From the NCBI GenBank assembly GCA_031553765.1, contig JAVBKY010000003.1:124001-188000 (forward strand): a DNA stretch of 64,000 nt, written 5' to 3'. A program made the translations under genes and the position numbers. Positions 18,235-26,234 of the stretch are shown piece after piece. The stretch's first letter is position 1, and each line of letters begins with the position of its first letter. The notes under the pieces were generated by a model. It was not told the origin of the DNA. It ran no database searches and worked only from the letters and a program-made list of their open reading frames with translations. The stretch comes from JAITMY01 sp031553765. GTDB taxonomy: Bacteria; Bacteroidota; Bacteroidia; Bacteroidales; UBA932.

Positions 18235-19275
18235 ATGTACAAAAAAGATTATTGCGGTTCGAACGTGCAGCACTTTGCCGCGCCACTTCCCATTACATTA
18301 GAGTGCGGGCGTACGCTGCACAACATCAACATTGCCTACCACACCTACGGAAAACTCAACGCCGCTAAGGATAATACGGTGTGGATCTGCCATGCCTTTT
18401 CGGCCAACTCCGATGCGGCCGACTGGTGGCCGGGCATGATTGGCGAGGGGTTGCTATTTGACACCTCACGCGATTTTATTGTTTGCGCCAACATACTCGG
18501 TTCGTGCTACGGCACCACAGGAGCGCTATCGCTCAACCCGCAAACCAACACGCCCTACTACTTCGATTTTCCCGAGGTAACCGTGCGCGATATGGTAGCG
18601 GCGCACAGGCAGCTGATGCAGCATTTAGGCATTGAGCACATTAAAACAATTGTTGGTGGGTCTATCGGTGCATTTCAAGCGCTGGAGTGGGCGGTGAGCG
18701 AACCTGACCTATTCGACAACCTTGTATTTTCGGCAGCAGGCGCTAAAACCACGCCTTGGGTTATTGCCATAAATGAGGCACAACGTATGGCTATTGAGGC
18801 CGACCCAACATTCTTCAAAAACCGTCCTAACGGTGGTGAAGAAGGCATGAAGGCAGCGCGTGCTATGGCCTTAGTCAGCTACCGCAACTACAACACCTTC
18901 AATGTTACGCAGGAGGAAACTACGCACGATAAAATCAACGGATTTCGCGCATCGTCATACCAGCGATACCAAGGACAAAAGTTGGCTAACCGCTTCGACG
19001 CGTACACCTACTACCGCCTGTCGCAATCCATCGACTCGTTTGATGTGGGACGTGGCCGTGGCAGCGTGGAGACAGCGCTATCAAAAATCAAGGCGCGTAG
19101 CATCGTCATTGGTATTTCAACCGATATACTTTTCCCCGTTTGCGAACAAAAGTGGGTAGCCGAACACATTCCCGGAGCCATTTACGCCGAAGTAGAATCG
19201 CAGTACGGACACGACGGATTTCTCATAGAGCATGAGAAGTTGACGAGGGTGATTGGAGAGTTCCTAAAGGGCTAG
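18235..19275 (+). CDS. metX: Homoserine O-acetyltransferase
   Basis: A 346-residue alpha/beta-hydrolase that acetylates homoserine from acetyl-CoA, opening methionine synthesis by the direct sulfhydrylation or cystathionine route. Landmarks: NIAYHTYGKLNAAKDNTVWICHAF near residue 28, ANILGSCYGTTG near 90, the nucleophile elbow GGSIGAFQALEW near 141, and the C-terminal catalytic Asp (TDILFPV) and His (YGHDGFL). The SAM riboswitch directly upstream supports the role. It lacks the fused MetW domain found in some bacteria. Confidence 0.96.
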   Translation: MYKKDYCGSNVQHFAAPLPITLECGRTLHNINIAYHTYGKLNAAKDNTVWICHAFSANSDAADWWPGMIGEGLLFDTSRDFIVCANILGSCYGTTGALSLNPQTNTPYYFDFPEVTVRDMVAAHRQLMQHLGIEHIKTIVGGSIGAFQALEWAVSEPDLFDNLVFSAAGAKTTPWVIAINEAQRMAIEADPTFFKNRPNGGEEGMKAARAMALVSYRNYNTFNVTQEETTHDKINGFRASSYQRYQGQKLANRFDAYTYYRLSQSIDSFDVGRGRGSVETALSKIKARSIVIGISTDILFPVCEQKWVAEHIPGAIYAEVESQYGHDGFLIEHEKLTRVIGEFLKG

Positions 19276-19304
19276 TGTCATTGCGGGCTTGACCCGCAAT
19301 GACA
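19276..19304. repeat. Palindrome tgtcattgcggg / cccgcaatgaca
   Basis: A perfect 12-bp inverted repeat with a 5-nt centre. The same arms recur in the larger elements at 21321-21465 and 56567-56634, defining one repeat family. Confidence 0.8.
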
Positions 19305-19316
19305 GCAACTAACAAG

Positions 19317-19358
19317 CAACAAAAAATCCGAAGCGTAAGTGCTTCGGATTTTTTGTTG
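19317..19358. terminator. Bidirectional terminator between metX and ompH
   Basis: CAACAAAAAATCCGAAGC with its complement around a 6-nt loop gives an 18-bp stem with A/T-rich ends, placed between convergent genes. Confidence 0.88.
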
Positions 19359-19378
19359 CCATGAAAAGAAAATAAACC

Positions 19379-19984
19379 TTACTTCTTTTTTGCTTTTACG
19401 TAGCCTTCATTAAGACCCTTCAACACCTCGTTGGTGATGTTAAGTCCGGCATCGCCGTAAAGCACCACGGTGCTGCCGCTGGTGCTAAGAATAATGCTGT
19501 AGCCCTTTTCAACGTTGTACTCCTTCACGTAGGCTTGGATATTACTTTGAATTTGGCGAAGCATTACACCCTCCTCCTCGGCCAACTCCATTTGAAGTTG
19601 CTGTTGTAACTGCTGCAACTCTTGCTGGCGCCTTGCCAAACCCTCCTGCAGCTGCTGAGCTTGCGAACGGGTTACCAAACCCTTCTCCACCTTTTCCTGA
19701 AAATCACGAGCATCGGTCTCGAACTTTCTCATCTTTGCGGTAAAATCGCCATCTTTTTTCTTGGCCTTAACCTCAAATTCCTTTTGCAGATCAAAGTACA
19801 TATCGTAGCCACGCACCAGCGAGTCAATATTTACATATACAATGCCGCCGGCTACTGCCGTAACTTCGCCTTCGGCTGAGGCAGCTGCTACCGAACCCGA
19901 TTTTTTACCCCCAAACACCATGGCAAATAGCACTATCACAGCCACAAATGACACTACTGAAAGTATAAGAGATGCTTTTTTCAT
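19379..19984 (-). CDS. OmpH/Skp-family periplasmic chaperone
   Basis: A 201-residue protein. An N-terminal helix (MKKASLILSVVSFVAVIVLF) serves as signal or membrane anchor. Next comes the short Skp core strand GIVYVNIDSLVRGYDMYFDLQ, then a long Gln/Glu-rich coiled coil (residues ~75-150) and the closing VEKGYSIILSTSGSTVVLYGD strand pair. Skp-type chaperones hold unfolded outer-membrane proteins in the periplasm. The perfect promoter upstream (20014-20044) suggests strong independent expression. Confidence 0.88.
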   Translation of the reverse strand: MKKASLILSVVSFVAVIVLFAMVFGGKKSGSVAAASAEGEVTAVAGGIVYVNIDSLVRGYDMYFDLQKEFEVKAKKKDGDFTAKMRKFETDARDFQEKVEKGLVTRSQAQQLQEGLARRQQELQQLQQQLQMELAEEEGVMLRQIQSNIQAYVKEYNVEKGYSIILSTSGSTVVLYGDAGLNITNEVLKGLNEGYVKAKKK

Positions 19985-20013
19985 TTTATTTTACATTTAT
20001 TGAGATTAAGAAG

Positions 20014-20044
20014 CAAAGTTAGAAATTATAACGGATTGAGCAAA
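20014..20044 (-). promoter_or_regulatory. Promoter of the ompH-like gene, perfect consensus
   Basis: On the minus strand: TTTG (20041-20044), 19 bp, TAACTTTG (20014-20021). It faces the divergent M16 peptidase gene. Confidence 0.75.
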
Positions 20045-20091
20045 ATGCTTCACTTTTTATGCTATTTTTGCACCAATTTTTCAACGCAATC

Positions 20092-21312
20092 ATGGAATTT
20101 CAAACGCTGTCGTTACCCAACGGCATTCGCATAGTACATAAACGAGTAAAGTCACCCGTGGCCTACTGCGGGCTTACCGTCAATGCCGGTACGCGCGACG
20201 AGTTGGAGGGCGAACACGGCATGGCGCACTTTTTGGAGCACGTGCTATTTAAAGGAACAGTCAAGCGTAACTCACTACGCATTAGCAGCTTTCTTGAAAA
20301 CGAGGGCGGCGACCTTAATGCTTTTACCACCAAAGAAGAAACCGCCATTCACGCCGTAGTGCTCAAAGGCGACGTGGGTAAAGCATTCGATATTATTTCC
20401 GACATTGTATTCAATCCGCTTTTTCCCGAAGCCGAGTTGGATAAGGAAAAGGATATTGTGCGCGACGAAATAAACCTGTACCGCGATAACCCCTCAGAGC
20501 AAATTTTCGATGAATTTGAGGAGTTGATGTTTCCCGCGTGCAGCCTTGGTCGCAGCATTTTGGGAACGCCCAAAAGTCTGAAAAACTTCACGCAGGAAAA
20601 AGTCAAAAATTTTGTGCGCCGCTGCTACGCTACCGACCAAATGGTATTCGCCAGCGTAGGTAACTATAGCATCGACCGTGTGGCCACTTTGACCGACCGA
20701 TATTTTTCGAATATTAGCGAGAATAAAAGAAACGACAGGCGCACGCCTCCGGGTGAATATAAAGCGTTCAACACATCAAAAAAACTGCCCAACTATCAAG
20801 CAAATTGCCTGCTGGGTAATCGCTCATACGACTACAACGACGAGCGTCGTTATGCGCTCAACCTGCTGGTAAATATGTTGGGCGGGCCAAGTCAAAACTC
20901 ACGCATGAATCTCGCGCTACGTGAGATGAATGGCCTGTCATATGGCGTTGAGGTAGCAAACACGCTGTACTCCGATTGCGGTGTTACCAGCATTTACTTT
21001 GGTACCGATAAAAATGCCGTGGAGAAATGCCTTGCTTTGGTAAACACCGAGTTGGACAAGGTTCGCAATCAGAAGTTGACTCCATTTGAGCTTAATCGCG
21101 CAAAAAAACAGCTGATAGGTCAAATTGCCATAGCCTCGGAAAGCAACGAGCAGCTGATGCTGGTAATGGGAAAGAGCCTGCTATCATACAACAGAATTGA
21201 AACACCCGAAGAGGTTGAGGAGCGTATAAAAGCCATTACCGCCGACGAAATTTTAGCGGTAGCACAGGATGTTTTTAATCCTGAGAAAATGTCGTCGCTA
21301 ATTTATACCTAA
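20092..21312 (+). CDS. M16-family zinc metallopeptidase
   Basis: A 406-residue pitrilysin/MPP-like peptidase. The inverted zinc motif HFLEH sits in HGMAHFLEHVLFKGT near residue 45, and the distal Glu is in the EEETAIHA-like segment near 80. The second half is the inactive M16 domain (ALREMNGLSYGVEVANTLYSD). The start at 20092 (MEFQTLSLPNGIRIVHK) matches family N termini; an upstream ATG at 20059 is less likely. A -7 box TATTTTTG lies at 20063-20070. No signal peptide is visible, so it is probably cytoplasmic. Confidence 0.92.
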   Translation: MEFQTLSLPNGIRIVHKRVKSPVAYCGLTVNAGTRDELEGEHGMAHFLEHVLFKGTVKRNSLRISSFLENEGGDLNAFTTKEETAIHAVVLKGDVGKAFDIISDIVFNPLFPEAELDKEKDIVRDEINLYRDNPSEQIFDEFEELMFPACSLGRSILGTPKSLKNFTQEKVKNFVRRCYATDQMVFASVGNYSIDRVATLTDRYFSNISENKRNDRRTPPGEYKAFNTSKKLPNYQANCLLGNRSYDYNDERRYALNLLVNMLGGPSQNSRMNLALREMNGLSYGVEVANTLYSDCGVTSIYFGTDKNAVEKCLALVNTELDKVRNQKLTPFELNRAKKQLIGQIAIASESNEQLMLVMGKSLLSYNRIETPEEVEERIKAITADEILAVAQDVFNPEKMSSLIYT

Positions 21313-21320
21313 ACCCGTAG

Positions 21321-21465
21321 CGTCATTGCGAGGAGGAACGACGCAGCAATCTCATCAGTATTGTCATTGCGGGCTTGACCCGCAATCCCCCCGATTAGGA
21401 GATCCCGAGTCAAGCTCGGGATGACAGCATAGGCATGAGATTGCTTCGCTTTGCTCGCAATGACG
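21321..21465. repeat. Compound palindromic element (cgtcattgcgag family)
   Basis: The outer arms cgtcattgcgag and ctcgcaatgacg enclose a second inverted pair (tgtcattgcgggcttgac... and gtcaagctcgggatgaca). It resembles dispersed non-autonomous repeats common between Bacteroidetes genes, and shares arms with 19276-19304 and 56567-56634. Confidence 0.8.
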
Positions 21466-21490
21466 GTGCGATGAATTTGAAACTTGAAAT

Positions 21491-22123
21491 TTGGAATCTC
21501 TTTTAGAAAAATACTGCCTCACCCACTCCACCCCCGAGCCTGAACTGCTGGCGGAGCTATCGCGCGAAACACACCTGCGCGTGATACAGCCGCGCATGCT
21601 TTCGCACTGGCAACAGGGGTTGTTTTTGCAGCTGCTGGTAAAACTATCGGGAGCAAGAAACATTTTGGAAATAGGCACTTTTACAGGCTACTCAGCACTC
21701 TGCATGGCAGAAGCATTGCCCACCGATGGAGAACTGCACTCCTACGATGTGGACGATGAAATGCTGGAAATAGCGCAATCGTTCGTAGACCGTTCGCCTC
21801 GCGCAAAGCAAATATTTCTGCACCATCAAAGTGCTTTAGAGGGCGCTCCCACGCTCAATAAATCCTTTGATTTCATTTTCCTTGACGGCGATAAGCGCGA
21901 GTATCCCGACTACTACCGCATGGCGCTGAGGTTGCTTTCGAGCAAGGGCATAATTGTTGCCGACAATGTGCTGTGGAGCGGAAAAATTCTCGATACTCCT
22001 GCCACAGGTGACAAACACACCAAGGCCTTGCAGGAATTCAACGACATGGTGGCAAATGACAGCTCGGTGGAGCAGCTGATATTACCCCTAAGGGATGGGT
22101 TGACGATAATTAGAAGGAAATAG
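21491..22123 (+). CDS. SAM-dependent O-methyltransferase (COMT-like)
   Basis: A 210-residue class I methyltransferase of the O-methyltransferase family 3. The SAM motif EIGTFTGYSALCMAEAL is near residue 62, followed by LHSYDVDDEMLEIAQ, and the metal-binding FIFLDGDKREYPDYY and IVADNVLWSGKI segments. These enzymes methylate catechol-like or other small hydroxylated molecules; the substrate is unknown. Translation seems to start at TTG 21491 (MESLLEKYC), since no in-frame ATG or GTG precedes the conserved N terminus. Confidence 0.9.
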   Translation: MESLLEKYCLTHSTPEPELLAELSRETHLRVIQPRMLSHWQQGLFLQLLVKLSGARNILEIGTFTGYSALCMAEALPTDGELHSYDVDDEMLEIAQSFVDRSPRAKQIFLHHQSALEGAPTLNKSFDFIFLDGDKREYPDYYRMALRLLSSKGIIVADNVLWSGKILDTPATGDKHTKALQEFNDMVANDSSVEQLILPLRDGLTIIRRK

Positions 22124-22243
22124 ATCAACAACAAATTGAGAGTTTCAGTATTTAATTAGTTATTTATATTTAGGCTCCGTACATTGTGCATAAACACACT
22201 TCAGAAGAGACCAAAATATAAATAACCATAGTGCCAAAGTATA

Positions 22244-22873
22244 GCCCTGAAAGGGCTTAATGTGAATAACCGTGGGTGAAGCCCACGGAAAAACAAAGGA
22301 ACAAGATAACCGTCCCCGAAGGGGGCGAACAAAGCATAATCATGTCCAGCTATCGCCAAATATTATATCACATTATTTTTCGCACAAAAGATAGTGAACT
22401 AACACTACCGTTAGCTCAGAACGATGAGTTATACAAATATATTTGGGGATTCGTAAAGCAAAAAAATTGTGTGCTTTACCGAATCAACGGCATGGAAGAT
22501 CACATTCACATGCTATCTGATTTACATCCAAGTATTGCCTTAGCCGATTTTATTCGCGACCTAAAAGTATCAACTTCTATTTGGCTAAAAGAAAATCCAC
22601 TCTTTCCTAATTTTAAAGGGTGGGCTGATGGATATGCTGCGTTAACGTATGCTTACCGAGACAAAGGCACGATAGTAAACTACATAAAGAATCAGCAGGA
22701 GCACCATAAAACAACAACTTTTATGGAAGAGTACAGAAAATTGCTGGAAGAAGAGGGTGTGCTAATAGACGATCGATACTTTCCATAATTCGCCCCCTTC
22801 GGGGACAAACCGCAGGATGTTACTTATGCCGTGGGTTTTACCCACGGTTATTCACATTAAGCCCTTGCAGGGC
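22244..22873. mobile_element. REP-associated transposase unit with long inverted ends
   Basis: The Y1 transposase gene is enclosed by inverted repeats. The left end (22244-22329) holds gccctgaaagggc, ttaatgtgaataaccgtggg, cccacgg and ccccgaagggggcga. The right end (22790-22873) holds the same blocks in reverse (tcgcccccttcgggg, ccgtggg, cccacggttattcacattaa, gcccttgcagggc). Each block is itself a small palindrome. No flanking target duplication is evident, as expected for single-strand Y1 transposition. Confidence 0.82.
22342..22788 (+). CDS. REP-associated tyrosine transposase (IS200-like, Y1 HUH)
   Basis: A 148-residue single-domain HUH transposase. The metal-binding motif is HIHML near residue 54, after an N-terminal YRQILYHIIFRTKDS strand. 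The catalytic Tyr probably lies in the region ending IVNYIKNQQEHHK near 115, the usual IS200 arrangement. TnpA-REP proteins cut and join single-stranded DNA at REP hairpins. The start at 22342 (MSSYRQ) is chosen because the upstream in-frame codons belong to the left inverted end. Confidence 0.9.
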   Translation: MSSYRQILYHIIFRTKDSELTLPLAQNDELYKYIWGFVKQKNCVLYRINGMEDHIHMLSDLHPSIALADFIRDLKVSTSIWLKENPLFPNFKGWADGYAALTYAYRDKGTIVNYIKNQQEHHKTTTFMEEYRKLLEEEGVLIDDRYFP

Positions 22874-22907
22874 AAAAATACGCTAATAGAAAATCGTTTT
22901 GCAAATA

Positions 22908-22912
22908 ATTAC
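22908..22912. other. Candidate prophage target duplication, left copy
   Basis: ATTAC here and at 54877-54881. With this choice both prophage ends place the conserved AAAAACGAA motif 8-9 bp inside. Five bp is the Mu duplication size. Weak evidence, since 5-mers recur by chance in AT-rich DNA. Confidence 0.4.
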
Positions 22913-22921
22913 TATAATCGG

Positions 22922-22958
22922 AAAAACGAAGCGAACCGTAAAAAAAACGAAGCGAACC
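22922..22958 (+). repeat. Prophage left-end transposase site, two direct copies
   Basis: AACGAAGCGAACC occurs at 22925-22937 and 22946-22958, 21 bp apart, matching the arrangement of MuA-binding sites at Mu ends. The inverted copy is at 54773-54785, with a shorter relative at 54858-54868. Confidence 0.75.
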
Positions 22959-23028
22959 AAAAAAGGTGATTTTTAGCCCGCCACTTCGCGGGCTTTTTAT
23001 TTCCCGCTTGTAAAAGTATCAAAGAAGA

Positions 23029-23068
23029 GCGTTTAAACGCCATTTTAGCGACGTTTAAACGCTTTAAA
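23029..23068. repeat. 11-bp-phased TTTAAA array at the dam 3' end
   Basis: TTTAAA boxes start at 23032 and 23054, with TTTTAG at 23043, exactly 11 bp apart, and a further TTTAAA at 23063. Both flanking 12-mers are gcgtttaaacgc palindromes. This is the one array not placed before a start codon. Confidence 0.65.
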
Positions 23069-23878
23069 AATCATAATGTCGCGGTATTTTGTGCATTTAT
23101 TAACGGTTGATTCAATCGTTGTAATCTTTGCACCAGCAAAAGGGCTTTTCAGCCCGTAACTTTCTAACCATTCTAAAAGTTCCAGTATGGTCGATTTGCC
23201 CGACGTAAAGAAAGCAAATTGCGTGCCGCGTAAACAATCTAAAACCGCCAAATAATCGCGCAATTTCCAGTACATTTTGTACGTTTTTGCGTCCGTGCTT
23301 AAATACGGTGGGTCGCAAATGAAAAATACTTTTTTGTTACTCTTAAACTCGTCGAAAAGTTCCCTATAATCACATCTGCGTATTTCCAAGCCATGCAAGT
23401 ACGTTGACGCGTCGCAGTAGTCCGAACTTTTTACTTTGTTGTAAAGCGTACTTTTTTTAAGTTCGTCGTAGTTATTCACGTACTTCATGGAGAATAAAAG
23501 CAACGTACTCAACGTAATGTAGTCAACAAAGCCCTTTTTGTCGTGCTTTTTAATCACCCTTAGCACCTCGCTACTCTTTACCTTTGATAGTGTCTTTTCG
23601 TATGGCTCTTCAGCCAGCAACTCGCGAACTTCGGCAAGCAGTACGTTTGTTGCTGCAATATTTTTCAATCTTACTTGAAAATTGTCGAAATCATTGTAAA
23701 TAACGCGGCTTTTAGGCTTGATATCTTTTGCGGTTCGCGAAAGCAAACCCGAACCTCCGAAAAGGTCAACAAAAATAGTATCGTCAGGCAGCGCCGATAT
23801 TTCGGAGGCAAAACGTGTTGCATGGTTTCTCTTTTGCCCCTGAAAAGGCAGCGGGGCTTGCCTGTATTTTTTAATCAT
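23045..23878 (-). CDS. DNA N6-adenine methyltransferase (D12/Dam class)
   Basis: A 277-residue methyltransferase. The N-terminal PLPFQGQKRNH takes the place of the PFxGGK SAM contact, FVDLFGGSGLLSRTA near residue 37 is motif I, and the catalytic FFICDPPYLST motif IV is near 190. It methylates adenine in an unknown short sequence. It is the most distal gene of the prophage, the position Mu uses for the mom DNA-modification gene, so protection of virion DNA from restriction is a reasonable inference. Its 3' end overlaps an 11-bp-phased TTTAAA array. Confidence 0.9.
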   Translation of the reverse strand: MIKKYRQAPLPFQGQKRNHATRFASEISALPDDTIFVDLFGGSGLLSRTAKDIKPKSRVIYNDFDNFQVRLKNIAATNVLLAEVRELLAEEPYEKTLSKVKSSEVLRVIKKHDKKGFVDYITLSTLLLFSMKYVNNYDELKKSTLYNKVKSSDYCDASTYLHGLEIRRCDYRELFDEFKSNKKVFFICDPPYLSTDAKTYKMYWKLRDYLAVLDCLRGTQFAFFTSGKSTILELLEWLESYGLKSPFAGAKITTIESTVNKCTKYRDIMIFKAFKRR

Positions 23879-23940
23879 TCAGCATAGACAGCGCGAAGCT
23901 GGTGTTTTTTATTTCTCTTAAACTAATGTGTTTACACCTA

Positions 23941-24234
23941 TTATAATGGGGGGAGGGGGTGTTTATTGTATTCCACATAAAGCCACTCGTGACTTTCTAC
24001 ATCAAGTTGGATTTTATGATTACCTACTTTTGCCTTATCGTAGGGTTCACCGGCGTATCCGGAGCAAGGCTTAAATTCGCTTGACTTCCGGTCGTTAAAA
24101 CCAAAAGGCTTTAACGCTTCCGCTTCGTTGATTTCAAGCAGTTCTCTATCTACTTCCACTCCGTTAATAGCGTAGTAGTTCGGGAACCCAGCAAAATCAG
24201 CGGGGTAGATTTTGACTTTTAACGTGTCTTTCAT
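23941..24234 (-). CDS. Hypothetical protein in the tail-fibre region
   Basis: A 97-residue soluble protein (MKDTLKVKIYPADFAGFPNYY...), rich in acidic and aromatic residues and with no signal or membrane segment. I do not recognise a family. It follows the tail-fibre gene by one base on the same strand, a place where phages often carry a fibre assembly protein; that role is only suggested by position. A TTTAAA box touches its start codon (24235-24240). Confidence 0.7.
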   Translation of the reverse strand: MKDTLKVKIYPADFAGFPNYYAINGVEVDRELLEINEAEALKPFGFNDRKSSEFKPCSGYAGEPYDKAKVGNHKIQLDVESHEWLYVEYNKHPLPPL

Positions 24235-24235
24235 T

Positions 24236-24979
24236 TTAAAAATTTTTTACGAGCGTCATAAAAACGCTAAATGGATAATAATCACAAATAAATCCCACTT
24301 CATTACCATTTACATCAATGGCACCCATTTGTATGCTTGGATAGTAAACTATTCCCCACCCCTGTACCATTTTCTGATTAGCTGGGCGATGACTATCTAT
24401 GTAGGTCAGTGTATACGCAAAGTCCTCCCTTGTGGCAACATCGGGGACATTTGTCATTCTTATTTCTTCTCCTCCTGGCATCCTCAGCCCCGAGTTATTA
24501 AAGTAAAGAGCCAGGCTAATATCTCTGCCATTATCCTTATAGTAGCCTCTTAACTCGCTGTTGGACCAGCCTGTTCCAGCAAAATCAAATATCACTTCTG
24601 TCCAACCAACGTTAAGCGCATTTTTCACAAATGCAGTGGTTGCTATCTGCGTACTACTTGTGCCTGTGGCTGCTGTTGGAGCAGTGGGCGTACCAGTAAA
24701 CACAGGGCTTGCTAATGGTGCAGCACCGATCTGCGCCGCCGTGGTGTTGTGTGGATTGCTGGTGTTGTCTTCGTGCGAAAGCAATTCTTCGGTCGCGTCA
24801 ACTATCTGTTGTGTTACAACTGCCAAATCGCTCAAATTAGCGGCACCCTCTACGCTTTCAACGGGTATCTTTTCCGACTTGTGCCAAAACGAAGCAAATA
24901 TCGCCCAAAACCACTCTTGCTTGGGCTTCACTTCACGTTTAAACCATGCCTTTAGCTGTTCAATTGATGTTATAGCCAT
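24236..24979 (-). CDS. Tail fibre protein
   Basis: A 247-residue protein. The N-terminal helix WFKREVKPKQEWFWAIFASFWHKSE is common in Bacteroidetes phage fibres. A coiled segment and the tail-fibre repeat follow (HEDNTSNPHNTTAAQIGAA, then PVFTGTPTAPTAAT and TSSTQIATTAFV, near residues 70-115). The globular C-terminal half (120-247) is the likely receptor-binding part. This repeat is diagnostic of phage side or tail fibres. It sits at the distal end of the tail operon, as in Mu gene S. Confidence 0.85.
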   Translation of the reverse strand: MAITSIEQLKAWFKREVKPKQEWFWAIFASFWHKSEKIPVESVEGAANLSDLAVVTQQIVDATEELLSHEDNTSNPHNTTAAQIGAAPLASPVFTGTPTAPTAATGTSSTQIATTAFVKNALNVGWTEVIFDFAGTGWSNSELRGYYKDNGRDISLALYFNNSGLRMPGGEEIRMTNVPDVATREDFAYTLTYIDSHRPANQKMVQGWGIVYYPSIQMGAIDVNGNEVGFICDYYPFSVFMTLVKNF

Positions 24980-24990
24980 TTACTTTATCT

Positions 24991-25734
24991 TTAATCTAAC
25001 GAGTAAATAAAATTGCCAATGTAACTAACGGGATTGTTCGGGTAGGATTTTATCATTGTTTGAATACGCAATGAACCGTCAGTTTCGACTTGCATATTGG
25101 CGGGTGTATATTCATCGCCGGAGTACCCTATCGGAGTCTTCCAAATTACGGGAAATCTCAACAACTTATTTGGTCTAAATTTGGCAGGCAAAATTCCGAA
25201 ATCAATTATCCAATCCGTTAAAAGACCTGTGTTTAAATCCACCGATAGATATAACTCTACGTGTCCGATTGCCGTTTTTCTTGCCTTTAAAGTCCCGGAA
25301 ACGCCCAGCAAGGAAAATGGTATATTTTCCCACTCTGTCGATTGGTCGGCAATAACCTTTTTAGGAGTAGGCTTAAACTCACTCCATGCAACTTGCCCGC
25401 TACCCGCACCAAACTTTGCGTACCTGTTGTAGTAGGGTTCTTTTGAAATTCCGTCCTCATAAACAACCGAGGTTTTTTCTTCTACCACTATAATGTGGTT
25501 GCCCTTTGCGCCGCCTTGTAGTGGCATTATTTCGCCGAGAATAGACACAAAGCCGCTGCCGATAATTGAGTCGTTCTCGTCGCAACCCGACAAAATAACG
25601 TACTGGTTACCGCATAGCGTTTGCATTGCGCCAGCCAATGCCTGAAAGGAGTCGGCACTCGCGCTTTGCATAAAGTTTAAGGCGTCCTGCGTTAGCGGGA
25701 AACCGCCCGATTTTGAAAATTCGATTTTGTTCAT
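24991..25734 (-). CDS. Putative tail-fibre or baseplate-distal structural protein
   Basis: A 247-residue protein starting MNKIEFSKSGGFPLTQDALNFMQ, a short N-terminal domain seen next to fibres in Bacteroidetes prophages. It is followed by beta-rich sequence with GGAKGNHIIVVEEKTSVVYEDG and, after residue 140, a second all-beta domain (PFSLLGVSGTLKARKTAIGHVELYLSV). No enzymatic motif is visible. Position between the baseplate genes and the fibre suggests a fibre-connecting or receptor-binding role. Family is not firmly recognised. Confidence 0.72.
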   Translation of the reverse strand: MNKIEFSKSGGFPLTQDALNFMQSASADSFQALAGAMQTLCGNQYVILSGCDENDSIIGSGFVSILGEIMPLQGGAKGNHIIVVEEKTSVVYEDGISKEPYYNRYAKFGAGSGQVAWSEFKPTPKKVIADQSTEWENIPFSLLGVSGTLKARKTAIGHVELYLSVDLNTGLLTDWIIDFGILPAKFRPNKLLRFPVIWKTPIGYSGDEYTPANMQVETDGSLRIQTMIKSYPNNPVSYIGNFIYSLD

Positions 25735-26234
25735 TGGTTTATGATTGTAAAAGTTTTATCGGGTAATGCATACGTGCGTAGTAGCGAGGTCATGCGCGCC
25801 ACATCATACGGCTGCGCTGCCTTTGGTACAATAACCGAAAAATCAACGCCCGCAACGCCCGCCTCTGCATAGGTGTAGATGTATTGTGGCTTGTTCAAGT
25901 AAAGTGGCTTTTCTTCGTTCGCAACTTGCATTACACCGCCAAGATATACTTTAACCACCTCCACGTTTTTTTCGAGTACAATCCGTATTCGGTTGTCATA
26001 TTCAGTTGTTAACCCGTCCGAATAAAACGTATAGTTGAGTAAGTATTCCAAGCGCGGTATCGTACTGTTGATACTTTCGCGCAACAGGTCGCTTGCACGG
26101 GTGAGCATGAAGCGTTCGTATAGTGAAACAATGGGCGCAACCGCGGCGTATAGCCACGCCACAAGCGCGGATTTACTCCTAAAGTTAACAGGTAAAAGCA
26201 GCCTTGCTAATATTGTAAAACTCACGTTAAACAT
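25731..26234 (-). CDS. Phage baseplate-region protein (Mu gp48 position)
   Basis: A 167-residue protein whose start overlaps the baseplate J-like gene by 8 bp. Its N-terminal part is hydrophobic (FTILARLLLPVNFRSKSALVAWLYAAVAPIVSLYERFM) and its C-terminal half is beta-rich (IRIVLEKNVEVVKVYLGG). I do not recognise a named domain. By synteny with Mu (gp47 then gp48 before the fibre) it is probably the tail tip protein connecting baseplate and fibre. Confidence 0.7.
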   Translation of the reverse strand: MFNVSFTILARLLLPVNFRSKSALVAWLYAAVAPIVSLYERFMLTRASDLLRESINSTIPRLEYLLNYTFYSDGLTTEYDNRIRIVLEKNVEVVKVYLGGVMQVANEEKPLYLNKPQYIYTYAEAGVAGVDFSVIVPKAAQPYDVARMTSLLRTYALPDKTFTIINQ

